This document shows positions 1 to 9,367 of a stretch of DNA of 36,730 bases, piece by piece. The stretch is from positions 1 to 36,730 of the forward strand of contig JAFLTK010000344.1 of NCBI GenBank assembly GCA_022511505.1, in the 5' to 3' direction. The stretch's first letter is position 1, and each line of letters starts with the position of its first letter. The stretch is from Muribaculaceae bacterium. GTDB lineage: Bacteria; Bacteroidota; Bacteroidia; Bacteroidales; Muribaculaceae. The notes below the pieces were generated by a model, which saw nothing but the letters and a program-made list of their open reading frames with translations, was not told the DNA's origin and ran no database searches. A program made the position numbers and the translations under genes.

Positions 1-730
1 CAAGAAGAAATTTTGTAATATTCTTAAGCAAAGTCTCCTTTAGCTCTCTTTCTTGATACGGCTCTGTCAGATTCGTAAAATCAAAGATATATGGGTCTTT
101 GGTTATCTCTTGTGCAAGGTCGCTTGTCACGTCTGGCAGTTGAGACTTAAAATTGGTTATTGCCGCTCCTTGACGAAGATGTAGTTTCGTGTCAAGCATG
201 TGGTCCAAAATCGAGCGCGACCAACCATGCTTTATCGTTTCTCGCACATAAAACAATGCTGTTTCGGGCTCGTTGAAATACTTGTCGATTAATAATTTAT
301 GATGACCCCAGGGCATTTGAAATAAATCTTCACCAACTTGATGCCGAATTGAGTTTTCTGAAATTCCCATAACATGTGGGAAATTGGCCTCAACTTGGGG
401 CCAATTTTGTGTTTTCAATTTGGCCTCAACTTGGGGCCAAATTGAAGAGTACATTAAGTAAAATCGCTTAATATATTTCAAATTCCTGACTGAAAAGCCT
501 TTAGCCTCAGGAATGGCCTCTTTCAAGTCGCGGCTTAAGGTCTCGAAAAATTTGCTGCCATACTTATTTTCTGATTGCATGGTAACTATGTCGCGCCCCA
601 GTTCCCAATAAAACCGAAGCATTTCAGTGTTCACCGCTATTGATGCTTTAATCTGAGCGGTGCGGTATCGGTTGGAGAGTTGCCCTATCCAATTCGTATA
701 GTCTTTATCGCGTATTACTCGATTTGTCAT
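1..730 (-). CDS. DUF1016/YhcG-like PDDEXK nuclease family protein, 3' end outside the window
   Basis: Not in ORF track. Reverse strand from ATG at 730 reads MTNRVIRDKDYTNWIGQLSNRYRTAQIKASIAVNTEMLRFYWELGRDIV...FFETLSRDLKEAIPEAKGFSVRNLKYIKRFYLMY...MPWGHHKLLIDK...ALFYVRETIKHGWSRSILDHML, the characteristic DUF1016 N-terminal and nuclease-domain signature. Open to window edge. Confidence 0.88.
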   Translation of the reverse strand, partial: MTNRVIRDKDYTNWIGQLSNRYRTAQIKASIAVNTEMLRFYWELGRDIVTMQSENKYGSKFFETLSRDLKEAIPEAKGFSVRNLKYIKRFYLMYSSIWPQVEAKLKTQNWPQVEANFPHVMGISENSIRHQVGEDLFQMPWGHHKLLIDKYFNEPETALFYVRETIKHGWSRSILDHMLDTKLHLRQGAAITNFKSQLPDVTSDLAQEITKDPYIFDFTNLTEPYQERELKETLLKNITKFLL

Positions 731-737
731 GGTGTTG

Positions 738-3700
738 TCAGATGAAAGTTTCTGAGATTATGATTGATGGAGTGCCGGCGTCGACTTTTGACGAGTCGGT
801 GGCCGAGTCGTGGTGGTATTCCTCGACGAGGTCGCCGATGCGATGGGCGAGGATGCGCGCGTGGGCCTTAATCTTGGCGCGGTCGTTTTTGTATTCCTGG
901 GAGATGGTTTTGAGCGCACGGGGCAGCCGGGCGTAGGTTCCCTCCTTGATGTAACCGCGCAGGATGCCGCAGTCGCGCTTTAGCGCCTCGTCTTCACAGT
1001 TTTGCTCGATGGTGCGCAAGAACTTGTCGGCGGTTTGGGCTGTCTTGTCGAGGTTGGCGTTTTTGATAGAATCAACATCGGTCTGGGCCTGAAGGTCACG
1101 GTTAAACAGGTTGACGGCGCGGTTTACCTGAGAATAGTGCTCGTCGGCGTTGTTGAACGGGATGGCCTCCTCGTCGGGCTTGGCTTTCAGATAGCCCACA
1201 GCCGAGAGGAAGTCCATGGCGAGCGGGTCGCGGTCGCCGTTGACAAGATAGAACTCGGTTTTGAGTTTTGATGAAACGAAAACGACGGTCGAGCCTGAAT
1301 GTTTACCGGTATCACGCATGACGCGGCTTTTGAGCGGCAGGTTCTTTATGCGATGATACCACTCACGGTTGGTGTTGTAGAGGTGACGCAACTCGCGCAG
1401 CAGAGCAATCTTCTTGTCGACAATATCCTTGACGTTGCTGTCAAAGAGGTTGAAATCCTTGACAATCTCCTCGCGCGAATAGATCTGAGCATCCTCGCCA
1501 AATGCCGAGTGGAACCCTTGCAACTTGATAAGCGCATTTTTATAGAGTTGAATCTGCTTGTCGCCGTCGGGCGAGGGATAGAACATGTAGTTGTAAATAT
1601 TGTCGGCTACCGAGCCGATGCGGTTCACTCGGCCAATGCGTTGCATCAGTCGTGAAGCGTTCCACGGCGAGTCATAGTTGATGATGACGTTGGAGCGGTG
1701 GAGGTTGACACCCTCGGCAAGCACGTCGCTCGTGATTATGATAGAATAGCGGTTTTGTTGCTTGTCGGCGGGGACATTGGCGTCAAAGTTGGCTTTGACA
1801 GTGTCAAAGAGGGAGTTGCGGTTGGCAGCCGTGATTTTGAGAACGTCGGTGCGACCTCGCTTTTTGGTCAGGAAGTCATAGAGATAGTTGACGGTGTCGA
1901 CGCTCTCTGAGAAGATGACGAGTTTGCCCGTGGGATTGATTTGGGTAGATACAAACTCGGGAATTGACGCGGTGAAGCGGTCGAGTTTGGGGTCATCGGT
2001 GATGCCGTCCCATTCGGCATTTAGACGCTCGAGGACGTCGCGGTCGTTATGCAACATCTTGATAAATTTCTCGTCAAAGTCCTCGGCCTTGTAAAGGAAA
2101 TCGTTTTTGGAGTAACCTTTGTTCAGGATGTAATCGGTAATCTCGTCGAGGTCCATCCCCTTGAACATCATGTCTTTGATGTTGAGCTCAGGGGCGATTA
2201 TTACCTTGTCTTCCTCAAACATGCGAATCATGTCGTTGGTAATCCTGAGCAACGTTTTCAGAGACTTCTTGAAGGCGAAGAAACTGCTCTCGAGTCGCTT
2301 GACCATGTGAACGCGGTATATACCGGCGAGACTCTGACCAATAACGACGGCGTTCTTGTATTTCTCGCGATGGGGCGACTTGAGAAACTCGACGGCGCGA
2401 TAGCGGGCGTAGGTGATATGCTCGGGGGCGCGCTCGTCGGTCAGCGCGGTCAAGGTGTTGGTAAAGCTCTTGCTGAGTGAAAGAGTGAGGCCATACTCCA
2501 GCTCCTTGGGCGGAAGGATGTTGGGGAAGACGATGCCTTGGCGCTTGAGGTCAACCTTATAGTCGGGGTCGTTGAGAATGTTTCTCCTTGTGCGGCGAAT
2601 GGTTACTTTGTCGATGACCTTGTCGCGAATATCTTCATAGATGCGATCAACGTCGCGGCTTACGTCTCGCCTGTCGCGTTCGCGCATCAGTTTCTTGTAG
2701 TTGGCTATATGGGGCGCAAAGAATTGCTTGAGGTTGGTGATTCCGTCGATTGTCGACCGCTGGGTGTCCTGGAAAAGTTGCAATTGGTTGAGAAGGTCCT
2801 CGGGGCGGTTGTTGAGCGGAGTTGCCGAGAGAAGCATCACCTTCTTGCGGTACGACTTCAGCAGGCCGGGATTGGTGCAAGGCGACTTGCAGATTTTCTG
2901 CAACTCGTCATAGCGGTTTGACGTGTCGGTTCTGAACTGGTGGGCCTCATCGACGATGATGAGATCAAAGTTCTCTTTGTCATGGTAGTTGCCTTTGCCT
3001 TCAAGAACTTTGGATAGGCTGCCATTGGTGATGAATTGAGCCTTGCGAGTGATGGCAAAAAGTTCAAACGTTGACTTCCAGTTGTCCTCAAGAGCGGGCG
3101 GATAAACAACGAGAATACGGGTATTCTTGCCGTTGGCCTCTATGAAGCGCTTGGCAATCATTGTGGCAATCATCGTCTTACCGAGACCTACGACGTCCGA
3201 CAGGAACAAGCCGTTGTGTTGCAACAGCATTTGATAGCCCTGAACCACGGCGTCCTTCTGATACTTCAATTCCATCACGCCTTTGGGCAACTGGATGTTG
3301 AAGTCTTCTTCAACCTGGTCGCCGAAGGCCTCGATGAGCACCTTGATATAAATCTCGTAGGGCGACGGCTGATAATCACCAAGATAGGTGCCTTCCATCG
3401 GGCCCTTTAACTCGTCGAGAGTCAGGGGCACGCTCTCGTTCCACAAAGTCTCAAATTCCTCATGACAGAAATGGACGTCGTCATAATCCTTCATTGCCAC
3501 ATTCAGTTCATATCGAGGGGCTTTTGTAAGACCCAACCCTGCGTCTGAAATGTTAGAAGACCCCATAATCACCCAACCGTCGGAATGTTCGGTGTGATTT
3601 TCAGGGAGGCAGAGGTAGAATTTGGCGTGCAGATTCTTGGTAGGGTGCAGTCGCAATTGAAGCCGGCCATCGGCAAGGTCTTGACAGAATTGCAAAATTC

Positions 3701-4025
3701 CTTCCTCGACCTCCTTGCTATAATTGGAATCGACAATATCTTGCTTGAAATGGTCGTTGAACAATTCCTTGGCGCGCTCGGGGGCTTCGAGCATTTCCCA
3801 TCCGAGATTATGTTTGCGGAAGATGCTGTCGGCATTAATACCAACGAGAATACGTATTTCAGAGATATTCCCAAGTTCGCGGCGCAACTTGAAATAACCC
3901 GACGAGCGAAAGTAACCAACCACGGCAAGAAACCGCTTGAAGTTTTCGCCCATACCTTCAGAGATCCCCTTGAATTTGTCAAACAGGGTATTAGATGGAG
4001 TATTATTAAAAAATTTGGTGTTCAT
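738..4025 (-). CDS. PLD-like nuclease domain + SNF2-family DEAH helicase
   Basis: 1095 aa; PLD HxK motif (NLHAKFYL...VIMGSSNISDAGL), Walker A-like DVVGLGKT, IIVDEAH box, C-terminal helicase VLAEGVNLHRSNVIINYDSPWNASRLMQRIGRVNRIGS. Confidence 0.9.
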   Translation of the reverse strand: MNTKFFNNTPSNTLFDKFKGISEGMGENFKRFLAVVGYFRSSGYFKLRRELGNISEIRILVGINADSIFRKHNLGWEMLEAPERAKELFNDHFKQDIVDSNYSKEVEEGILQFCQDLADGRLQLRLHPTKNLHAKFYLCLPENHTEHSDGWVIMGSSNISDAGLGLTKAPRYELNVAMKDYDDVHFCHEEFETLWNESVPLTLDELKGPMEGTYLGDYQPSPYEIYIKVLIEAFGDQVEEDFNIQLPKGVMELKYQKDAVVQGYQMLLQHNGLFLSDVVGLGKTMIATMIAKRFIEANGKNTRILVVYPPALEDNWKSTFELFAITRKAQFITNGSLSKVLEGKGNYHDKENFDLIIVDEAHQFRTDTSNRYDELQKICKSPCTNPGLLKSYRKKVMLLSATPLNNRPEDLLNQLQLFQDTQRSTIDGITNLKQFFAPHIANYKKLMRERDRRDVSRDVDRIYEDIRDKVIDKVTIRRTRRNILNDPDYKVDLKRQGIVFPNILPPKELEYGLTLSLSKSFTNTLTALTDERAPEHITYARYRAVEFLKSPHREKYKNAVVIGQSLAGIYRVHMVKRLESSFFAFKKSLKTLLRITNDMIRMFEEDKVIIAPELNIKDMMFKGMDLDEITDYILNKGYSKNDFLYKAEDFDEKFIKMLHNDRDVLERLNAEWDGITDDPKLDRFTASIPEFVSTQINPTGKLVIFSESVDTVNYLYDFLTKKRGRTDVLKITAANRNSLFDTVKANFDANVPADKQQNRYSIIITSDVLAEGVNLHRSNVIINYDSPWNASRLMQRIGRVNRIGSVADNIYNYMFYPSPDGDKQIQLYKNALIKLQGFHSAFGEDAQIYSREEIVKDFNLFDSNVKDIVDKKIALLRELRHLYNTNREWYHRIKNLPLKSRVMRDTGKHSGSTVVFVSSKLKTEFYLVNGDRDPLAMDFLSAVGYLKAKPDEEAIPFNNADEHYSQVNRAVNLFNRDLQAQTDVDSIKNANLDKTAQTADKFLRTIEQNCEDEALKRDCGILRGYIKEGTYARLPRALKTISQEYKNDRAKIKAHARILAHRIGDLVEEYHHDSATDSSKVDAGTPSIIISETFI

Positions 4026-4042
4026 ATATCAAATCTTGTGGG

Positions 4043-4074
4043 CAAAGATAGTGAATTTTGGGGTTGGGTGCAAA
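4043..4074 (-). promoter_or_regulatory. Bacteroidetes-type promoter of the helicase-DUF1016 operon
   Basis: Reverse strand TTTG (4074-4071), 20-nt spacer, TATCTTTG (4050-4043), 18 nt upstream of the helicase ATG; fits the TTTG/TAnnTTTG consensus. Confidence 0.6.
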
Positions 4075-4218
4075 TATAATAATGCCGATGTGCAACAATG
4101 GATGTCACTAATGTTAAAATATATTAATAATATGCGCGATACTCATCGAAGAAGGCTCGGGGAGAGCCAGGGGCAATGCTTGGAGTGAATCGTTGTAAGG
4201 GGAGGATGTAAAATAAGA

Positions 4219-4242
4219 GCGTCCTGTTTCACAACAGGGCGC
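4219..4242 (-). terminator. Stem-loop, probable intrinsic terminator
   Basis: gcgtcctgtt-tcac-aacagggcgc: 10-bp stem with one G-U; on the minus strand followed by TCTTATTTTA. Confidence 0.5.
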
Positions 4243-4323
4243 CTTAAGTTGTAAGTGTATACAGGGATGTGATTACACTAATTTATATCTTTGGTCTTTA
4301 ACTTGGTTGTCTTTTTTACGTCG

Positions 4324-4331
4324 CAAATTTA
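4324..4331 (-). promoter_or_regulatory. Orphan TAnnTTTG -7 box
   Basis: caaattta on + strand = TAAATTTG on minus; no CDS starts immediately downstream. Confidence 0.4.
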
Positions 4332-4457
4332 CAGTGAAATTTTTAAACAAACAAGAAAATTGCCCAAAAAAATCTGTTTTGTGCCAAAAATAACGCACAA
4401 AAATTCACAAATATGGCGAAAAAGCGCATTTTTGAAACAGATTTTGACATTTATGGG

Positions 4458-5177
4458 CTATTTGAATGCTATGATGACGAGGCAGACGGCGGCGATGACC
4501 AGAGCGACGGTTGAGATGATGGAAAGTATCGATGGGCGCGCGGGCGCGGGCTTTGCGGCTGTGGTTGCGTCGGTGAGCGCCTGACGGATGGAGCGGTTGA
4601 CATTGACCATGGCGGCGGTCTGTGACTCGGTGACGGCCTGAATTAAGGTGTCGAGTCTCGCGGGTATGTCGGCGAGTTGTTGAAGTTGCTCGGCAAGGTG
4701 GGGCATGCGGTCGAGGCTTTGGTTGAAGCGTGCGGCGATTTGGTCGTTAATTGCTTCAAACGAGCGGCGTTCTTCGTCGAGGACGCGCTTGAACCGGTCG
4801 CTTTGCTCGACGAGAAGGTGGCTGAGGTTGTCGACATTGGCGGCGGTGGAATCTTTCAGTCGGGCGAGAGCGTCGCGCATGGTTGCATCGGTGACGGCGG
4901 CAGCGCGAGTCAACTCGTTGAGGTATGTATCGACGAGCGTGTTGATTTTCTGCAATGTAACGGCTTGGAGTTCAGCCATCTTGGCGAACTCGGCTTCTGA
5001 TAGGGCAGGCGATGCCGGGCCGGCTCCCGATTGGCCGAGACGGTCGATTGAGTCGCCAAGTCGACGAGAATTTTCGGCAAACGAGGCGTTGAAGCGGTTG
5101 AGGTTGATGACGAGCATCGAGATGGCGTCGGCCGTAGAGTCGGTTGTGACCGGGGTGTTGTCGGGGGTCTTGTTCAT
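4458..5177 (-). CDS. Coiled-coil protein with single C-terminal TM segment (tail-anchored topology)
   Basis: 239 aa; heptad-like middle, C-terminal ILSIISTVALVIAAVCLVIIAFK; ATGA overlap with upstream gene. Confidence 0.75.
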   Translation of the reverse strand: MNKTPDNTPVTTDSTADAISMLVINLNRFNASFAENSRRLGDSIDRLGQSGAGPASPALSEAEFAKMAELQAVTLQKINTLVDTYLNELTRAAAVTDATMRDALARLKDSTAANVDNLSHLLVEQSDRFKRVLDEERRSFEAINDQIAARFNQSLDRMPHLAEQLQQLADIPARLDTLIQAVTESQTAAMVNVNRSIRQALTDATTAAKPAPARPSILSIISTVALVIAAVCLVIIAFK

Positions 5178-5773
5178 CAGTTAAAAGAGACTTTACAAGT
5201 TCGTTCAATAATCCAGCGGTTGCCGGCGAGAGTTGCGATGCCGGGCTGCTCGACGACCATGGCGACGGCGCTGACGGGGGGGACGTCGCCAACGATGGTG
5301 ACGGCTTTGTCGAGGCCGTCGTTGGTCTGCAACGTCTTGAGATTCACCGGTTCAAAGAGCATAGATGCCGAGGGATTGGCGGGATTGGCTCGGGCGATGA
5401 ATTTGACGGTATAGTCAGGGGCGTCGAGAATTGCGCGGAAATAGCCTTGGCCGCTGTTGATGACGTTGGCAAAATAGCGTGTGCCCGAAGTATCGGGGGC
5501 GGTGGCTTCCTTTGAGGGTTCATCAGCCGTTTTTGCGGGCGCGGGCGCGGCGGCTTTGGCCGTGATGGAGAGCAACTCGCGCGATAAACGCTGGCTGTCG
5601 GCTTGGAGCGCAGTCAGTTGGAACTCGAGGGCGTCGACGCGGTTTTGCAAGTTGTTGCGGTCGGTGGCGAGATTGGCGACGGTCTCTTTGAGCTTCTTTA
5701 TCTCAGCGGCGTGTTTGCCAAAGAGGTAGACAACCGCGCATGCGATGAATATTATTAATAGAATTGCAACCAT
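5177..5773 (-). CDS. N-terminally membrane-anchored coiled-coil protein of unknown function
   Basis: 198 aa; MVAILLIIFIACAVVYLFGK TM segment, coiled coil (KLKETVANLATDRNNLQNRVDALEFQLTALQAD), Ala/Pro linker, small C-terminal domain. Confidence 0.75.
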   Translation of the reverse strand: MVAILLIIFIACAVVYLFGKHAAEIKKLKETVANLATDRNNLQNRVDALEFQLTALQADSQRLSRELLSITAKAAAPAPAKTADEPSKEATAPDTSGTRYFANVINSGQGYFRAILDAPDYTVKFIARANPANPSASMLFEPVNLKTLQTNDGLDKAVTIVGDVPPVSAVAMVVEQPGIATLAGNRWIIERTCKVSFN

Positions 5774-5789
5774 TTTTATTTAATTAGAG

Positions 5790-5870
5790 CACACTCAAAT
5801 TAAAGTTTAAAGTTTTGAGTTTAAAGTTTAGAGTCGTCTTTAACTTGAGAGTGAAGTTTAAAGTTTAACG
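5790..5870. repeat. Intergenic AAGTTTAAAGTT-type repeat cluster
   Basis: attaaagtttaaagttttgagtttaaagtttagag...agtgaagtttaaagttta; related motif recurs at 24409-24508. Confidence 0.5.
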
Positions 5871-5911
5871 ATGGCAAAACTTTATTCTTTAACGAGAGTT
5901 AATGCGCTGAT

Positions 5912-8900
5912 TTATTTAGAGTTTAAAGGTGAGTTGCCAATTTCGGCCGAGATGGCGTTCATCGAGCCGAGGATTGGATAGAAGAACGGCGACTCCTCGA
6001 TGGGGTCGTCAATTTCAGATTCAGTCAGGCGGCGCTTGATGCCCTTGGCAAGGAAAGTGTCGAGGTCGAGGCGACCAACTTGGCGAGCAATGGCGAGCGC
6101 GCGCTTGCCGACGCCGAAATTGTCGTCAAAATTCATCTGCTCGTTGACGCGGTCGAGGAAGTCATAGAAGTCGAGCACCTCGGCTTTGATTTGGGCGAGT
6201 GCATCGGGCGAGAGGGTGGCGTAGGTGTCGGTCGACGAGGCGACGCCGCGCTTGTCGCCTATGATGACTACTCGCCGGGCGTCGGAGGTATCGGTGTCCT
6301 CAGAGGTGGCGAGGATGCCGCCCTTGCAGGTCGATTCTTTGGGCGATGCTCCCTCTTGCAGACCGAGAATTTCGAGGCGACGGTCGCCGTAGGCCAAGCC
6401 CGACGACATTTCAAGCATGAGGCGTGTCAGGCGTGTCAGCAAGGCAACGTCAGGCGAGATTATTTTCAGCACACGGCTGCCGTTGCCGCTGAACGACAGG
6501 TGTCGCGGCAACTCGAGGTTGCAGGCGGCTATCAGTTTGCCAACGTGATAGATAATGGCGGCATAGAAGATGATGAAGACAATCTTGAAGTCCTCATCCT
6601 CCTGTAGGCGGAAGTTGAAGTCGAGAGCCGACGACTTGACGCCGGCACCGGCCGCAATCGAGTTGTCGCGCAGACCGAAGAGGAATGACGCCATGTTGGC
6701 CGGACGTCGGTTGGCGGGGCTATTAAAAATGTGTACAAGTTCGGTCAGGTTCATTTGACGCAGGATGTCAAGGAACGCGGCCTTATGGGTGTCGACGATG
6801 GCGTTGGCGGTGTCAATGTCGCTTAATGAGTTTTCGAACAGCGAGTTGGCGCCCATGCGGAACGAGGTGAACACCTTGACGCGCCCCTCGGCCGAGTAGG
6901 CGACGTCGGTCGTGCCGCCGCCGATGTCGATGTTGACCATTGTGGTAGCCGTGGCGACCGAGCGGTAGAAGTAACCGGCGGGTGCCTGTGACTCGGAGAT
7001 GGCTATGGTCGAGCCCGAGGGGTTGAAATAGCGACGGAAAGCGTCGTCCCACACACGGCGCAGGCGTAGCAGTCGCTTTGGGGGCATGCTGGCGGGGTAG
7101 AACCACGTCAGTCGCGTCAGTCGCGGGTCGCTGCCGTCGACGAGCGCCTTGTTGCGCATCAGCAGCATCAGCGTGTTGACGTAGGCCTCCATGATGTCGA
7201 GGGCGTCGCCGGTGCCCCATTTGATGTCGGTGTGGAAGGCGTTGTAGGGGAGGGCGCGGCGCTTGTCGTAGGTGAACGGGAGGTTGAAAAGCATCAGCGG
7301 CGCGACGCCGTTTTTCCAACTCATGGTGCGTGCGGCCGACAGGACGGTGCGTGTCGGGAAGGCAAAATCGCCGTTGCCAAGCGACAGCGGTATGAGGTCT
7401 TTCTCGATGAGGGCGAGTTCGTCCTGAAGGTCGAGCATGGCGCCGGTCTCGTCGCGCGAGGGGTTGAAAAACATGGCCGCCGGGGCGGTTGCCGTATCAA
7501 AGGCGAAAGGCGACGAAACGGCCTCGCCCTCGCGACGTGTCTCGATGTGGGTATTTGAGGTTCCGAGGTCCACGGCAAAATCGACGCGTGAGGCGGCCGG
7601 CACTTTTTTCCAACGGGGGACGAGTAGCGACGTTGCCGCCGAGGCGGTGTCGCCGGCGGTAACGCTGATATAGTCCCAATCGTGGCCTTGGAGCAAGTAG
7701 TTGACAGCCTTGATGTTATGCTCGCCGGCGGTGTCGCGGCGTTCGATGGCCGAGGGGTTGACGGCGGTATCGCCGGTATAGAATCTAAGCGACGTGGAGG
7801 CGCCGAGAGCGTCGATGCAGGTGACGTTGTAGATGCTCTCGATACCGGCCGGAGTCTTGACCGGGGGCATCAGCACGCCCGTGAATGGGTGGGCGACGAT
7901 TGAGCCCTCGTTCTTGGTCGGATTGGCGGCGCGGCCGGGGTAGTATATGCGGGAATATTCTACCGTGTTTACGCGGTTGTTTCCGCGTATAGGCACGCGC
8001 AAGGTTGCCTTGACGGCGTTGCCTGCGAGCGGCTCGAGCGATAGCATAGGTTGGCGCCCCGGGACGGTCGTAATGAGGTCGTCGATAGTGAAGTAGCGCA
8101 ATAACAGCGGTTTAACGGGGAGAAGGTAGGCGAGTTCGTCGCCGATGCCGGTGATATTGCCGTCAAAGAAAGCGGCAGTGTTGAGAGCATGGGGCACGGC
8201 GATGATAGCCGGTTCGAGGAGGTCGCTAACCGTCAGCCACGGGTATTGGGCGCCGTCAAAAGGTAGGAAACGGCTGTCGAGGTCGGTTTCGGCCTCAAAA
8301 GCTGGAGCGGCGTTGGCGGTTCCCCATGGCGCCGACGCATATTGCAACGTGCTGTAACGGTTGCCGTTTTCAATGGGGAGGACCATCGGGGGACGCTTGA
8401 CCGCGCGCGTGGCGGCGACGGTCATCTCGCTCTTGTCGAGGGCTTGGGCGCCTTTCTTTTTAAGGATGTCATATCCAAGAACTTCCACGCGGTTGCTCTC
8501 GCCGTTGTCGATAACCTCGATGGGCGAGTAAAGCGACTCGGCGTCGGCAGGAGTCAGGGCGCGTATGCGGTCCTTGAGGACGTCGTCGGTCAACGTGCGA
8601 TAGGTCAGCGACAGGTAGGCGTCGAGTTCGGGGAACAATCCGGCAAAGCCTGGAATCGATGCCCTTAATGCCATCATGTAGAGAATCATCTCCGGGTCAC
8701 GTCGGTGGAGCGGCGTGAAGTTGTTGCGGTCAAAGGGTCGGCGTTGCCCGAGGAAAATGTCGGTGACATAACTGTTGTCATTGGCGTTGCTGAAAAAGAG
8801 CGTTGCCGGCGACGTGGCGCCGATGATGTTAAGTTCGTCGGGCCCGGTGGGGTAATTAATAAGGTATATACCCTGAAGACGGTCAAAATTATAGGTGGCG

Positions 8901-9331
8901 GCGTCGGCTGTCAGGAATTTGTTCATGGCGTCGGCCATGTAGCGGTGTCCCTCGCTTGGGGCAGCGGCCATGCGCTGCTGCATGCCGGCTGGAGTCCACT
9001 TTATAATCTCAATCTTGGGGCCAATCTTGTCGCGGTTGAAAAAAATCTCGGCAACGTCGAGCGTGTCAGAAACCATCTTATGGTGGATGGTCGAGCCCTC
9101 AAGGGGAGTCGGGTCGCCGGCACTGCGACGCACGACCTCGGCAAACGCTGTCTTTATCAGGTCGATGCGCGCCAGAGGTGACGGGATTGAGGTAATCTCG
9201 TGGGATGCCGAGGCGCCGTCGGGGTCGGCGATGGTGTCGCGGGCCGTAGAGTTGTAGGGATAGGCCGGAGTTGCCTGCCATCCTTGCAAGGTTGTGGAAC
9301 CGTCTTTATATAGTCTGAAAACCTTTGACAT
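5912..9331 (-). CDS. Large Hsp70/actin-fold ATPase-like protein
   Basis: 1139 aa; phosphate-1 motif VDFAVDLGTSNTHIETR, phosphate-2 motif MVNIDIGGGTTDVAY, adenosine-type motif LSFSGNGSRVL in the C-terminal half; ~560-aa N-terminal region without recognised domain. Confidence 0.8.
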   Translation of the reverse strand: MSKVFRLYKDGSTTLQGWQATPAYPYNSTARDTIADPDGASASHEITSIPSPLARIDLIKTAFAEVVRRSAGDPTPLEGSTIHHKMVSDTLDVAEIFFNRDKIGPKIEIIKWTPAGMQQRMAAAPSEGHRYMADAMNKFLTADAATYNFDRLQGIYLINYPTGPDELNIIGATSPATLFFSNANDNSYVTDIFLGQRRPFDRNNFTPLHRRDPEMILYMMALRASIPGFAGLFPELDAYLSLTYRTLTDDVLKDRIRALTPADAESLYSPIEVIDNGESNRVEVLGYDILKKKGAQALDKSEMTVAATRAVKRPPMVLPIENGNRYSTLQYASAPWGTANAAPAFEAETDLDSRFLPFDGAQYPWLTVSDLLEPAIIAVPHALNTAAFFDGNITGIGDELAYLLPVKPLLLRYFTIDDLITTVPGRQPMLSLEPLAGNAVKATLRVPIRGNNRVNTVEYSRIYYPGRAANPTKNEGSIVAHPFTGVLMPPVKTPAGIESIYNVTCIDALGASTSLRFYTGDTAVNPSAIERRDTAGEHNIKAVNYLLQGHDWDYISVTAGDTASAATSLLVPRWKKVPAASRVDFAVDLGTSNTHIETRREGEAVSSPFAFDTATAPAAMFFNPSRDETGAMLDLQDELALIEKDLIPLSLGNGDFAFPTRTVLSAARTMSWKNGVAPLMLFNLPFTYDKRRALPYNAFHTDIKWGTGDALDIMEAYVNTLMLLMRNKALVDGSDPRLTRLTWFYPASMPPKRLLRLRRVWDDAFRRYFNPSGSTIAISESQAPAGYFYRSVATATTMVNIDIGGGTTDVAYSAEGRVKVFTSFRMGANSLFENSLSDIDTANAIVDTHKAAFLDILRQMNLTELVHIFNSPANRRPANMASFLFGLRDNSIAAGAGVKSSALDFNFRLQEDEDFKIVFIIFYAAIIYHVGKLIAACNLELPRHLSFSGNGSRVLKIISPDVALLTRLTRLMLEMSSGLAYGDRRLEILGLQEGASPKESTCKGGILATSEDTDTSDARRVVIIGDKRGVASSTDTYATLSPDALAQIKAEVLDFYDFLDRVNEQMNFDDNFGVGKRALAIARQVGRLDLDTFLAKGIKRRLTESEIDDPIEESPFFYPILGSMNAISAEIGNSPLNSK

Positions 9332-9367
9332 AGGGGAGTAGTTGGAGGTGTGGGAGTAGTGGGGCAG

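Noticed and set aside
4291-4584. 97-aa plus-strand ORF MVFNLVVFFTSQIYSEIFKQ...
   Set aside because: Spans an AT-rich intergenic region and runs antisense into the tail-anchored gene; no coding signature.
6080-9257. Multiple plus-strand ORFs (for example 6080-6607, 8705-9181) opposite the Hsp70-like gene
   Set aside because: No family motifs; the sense frame contains clear actin-fold motifs, so these are shadow ORFs.
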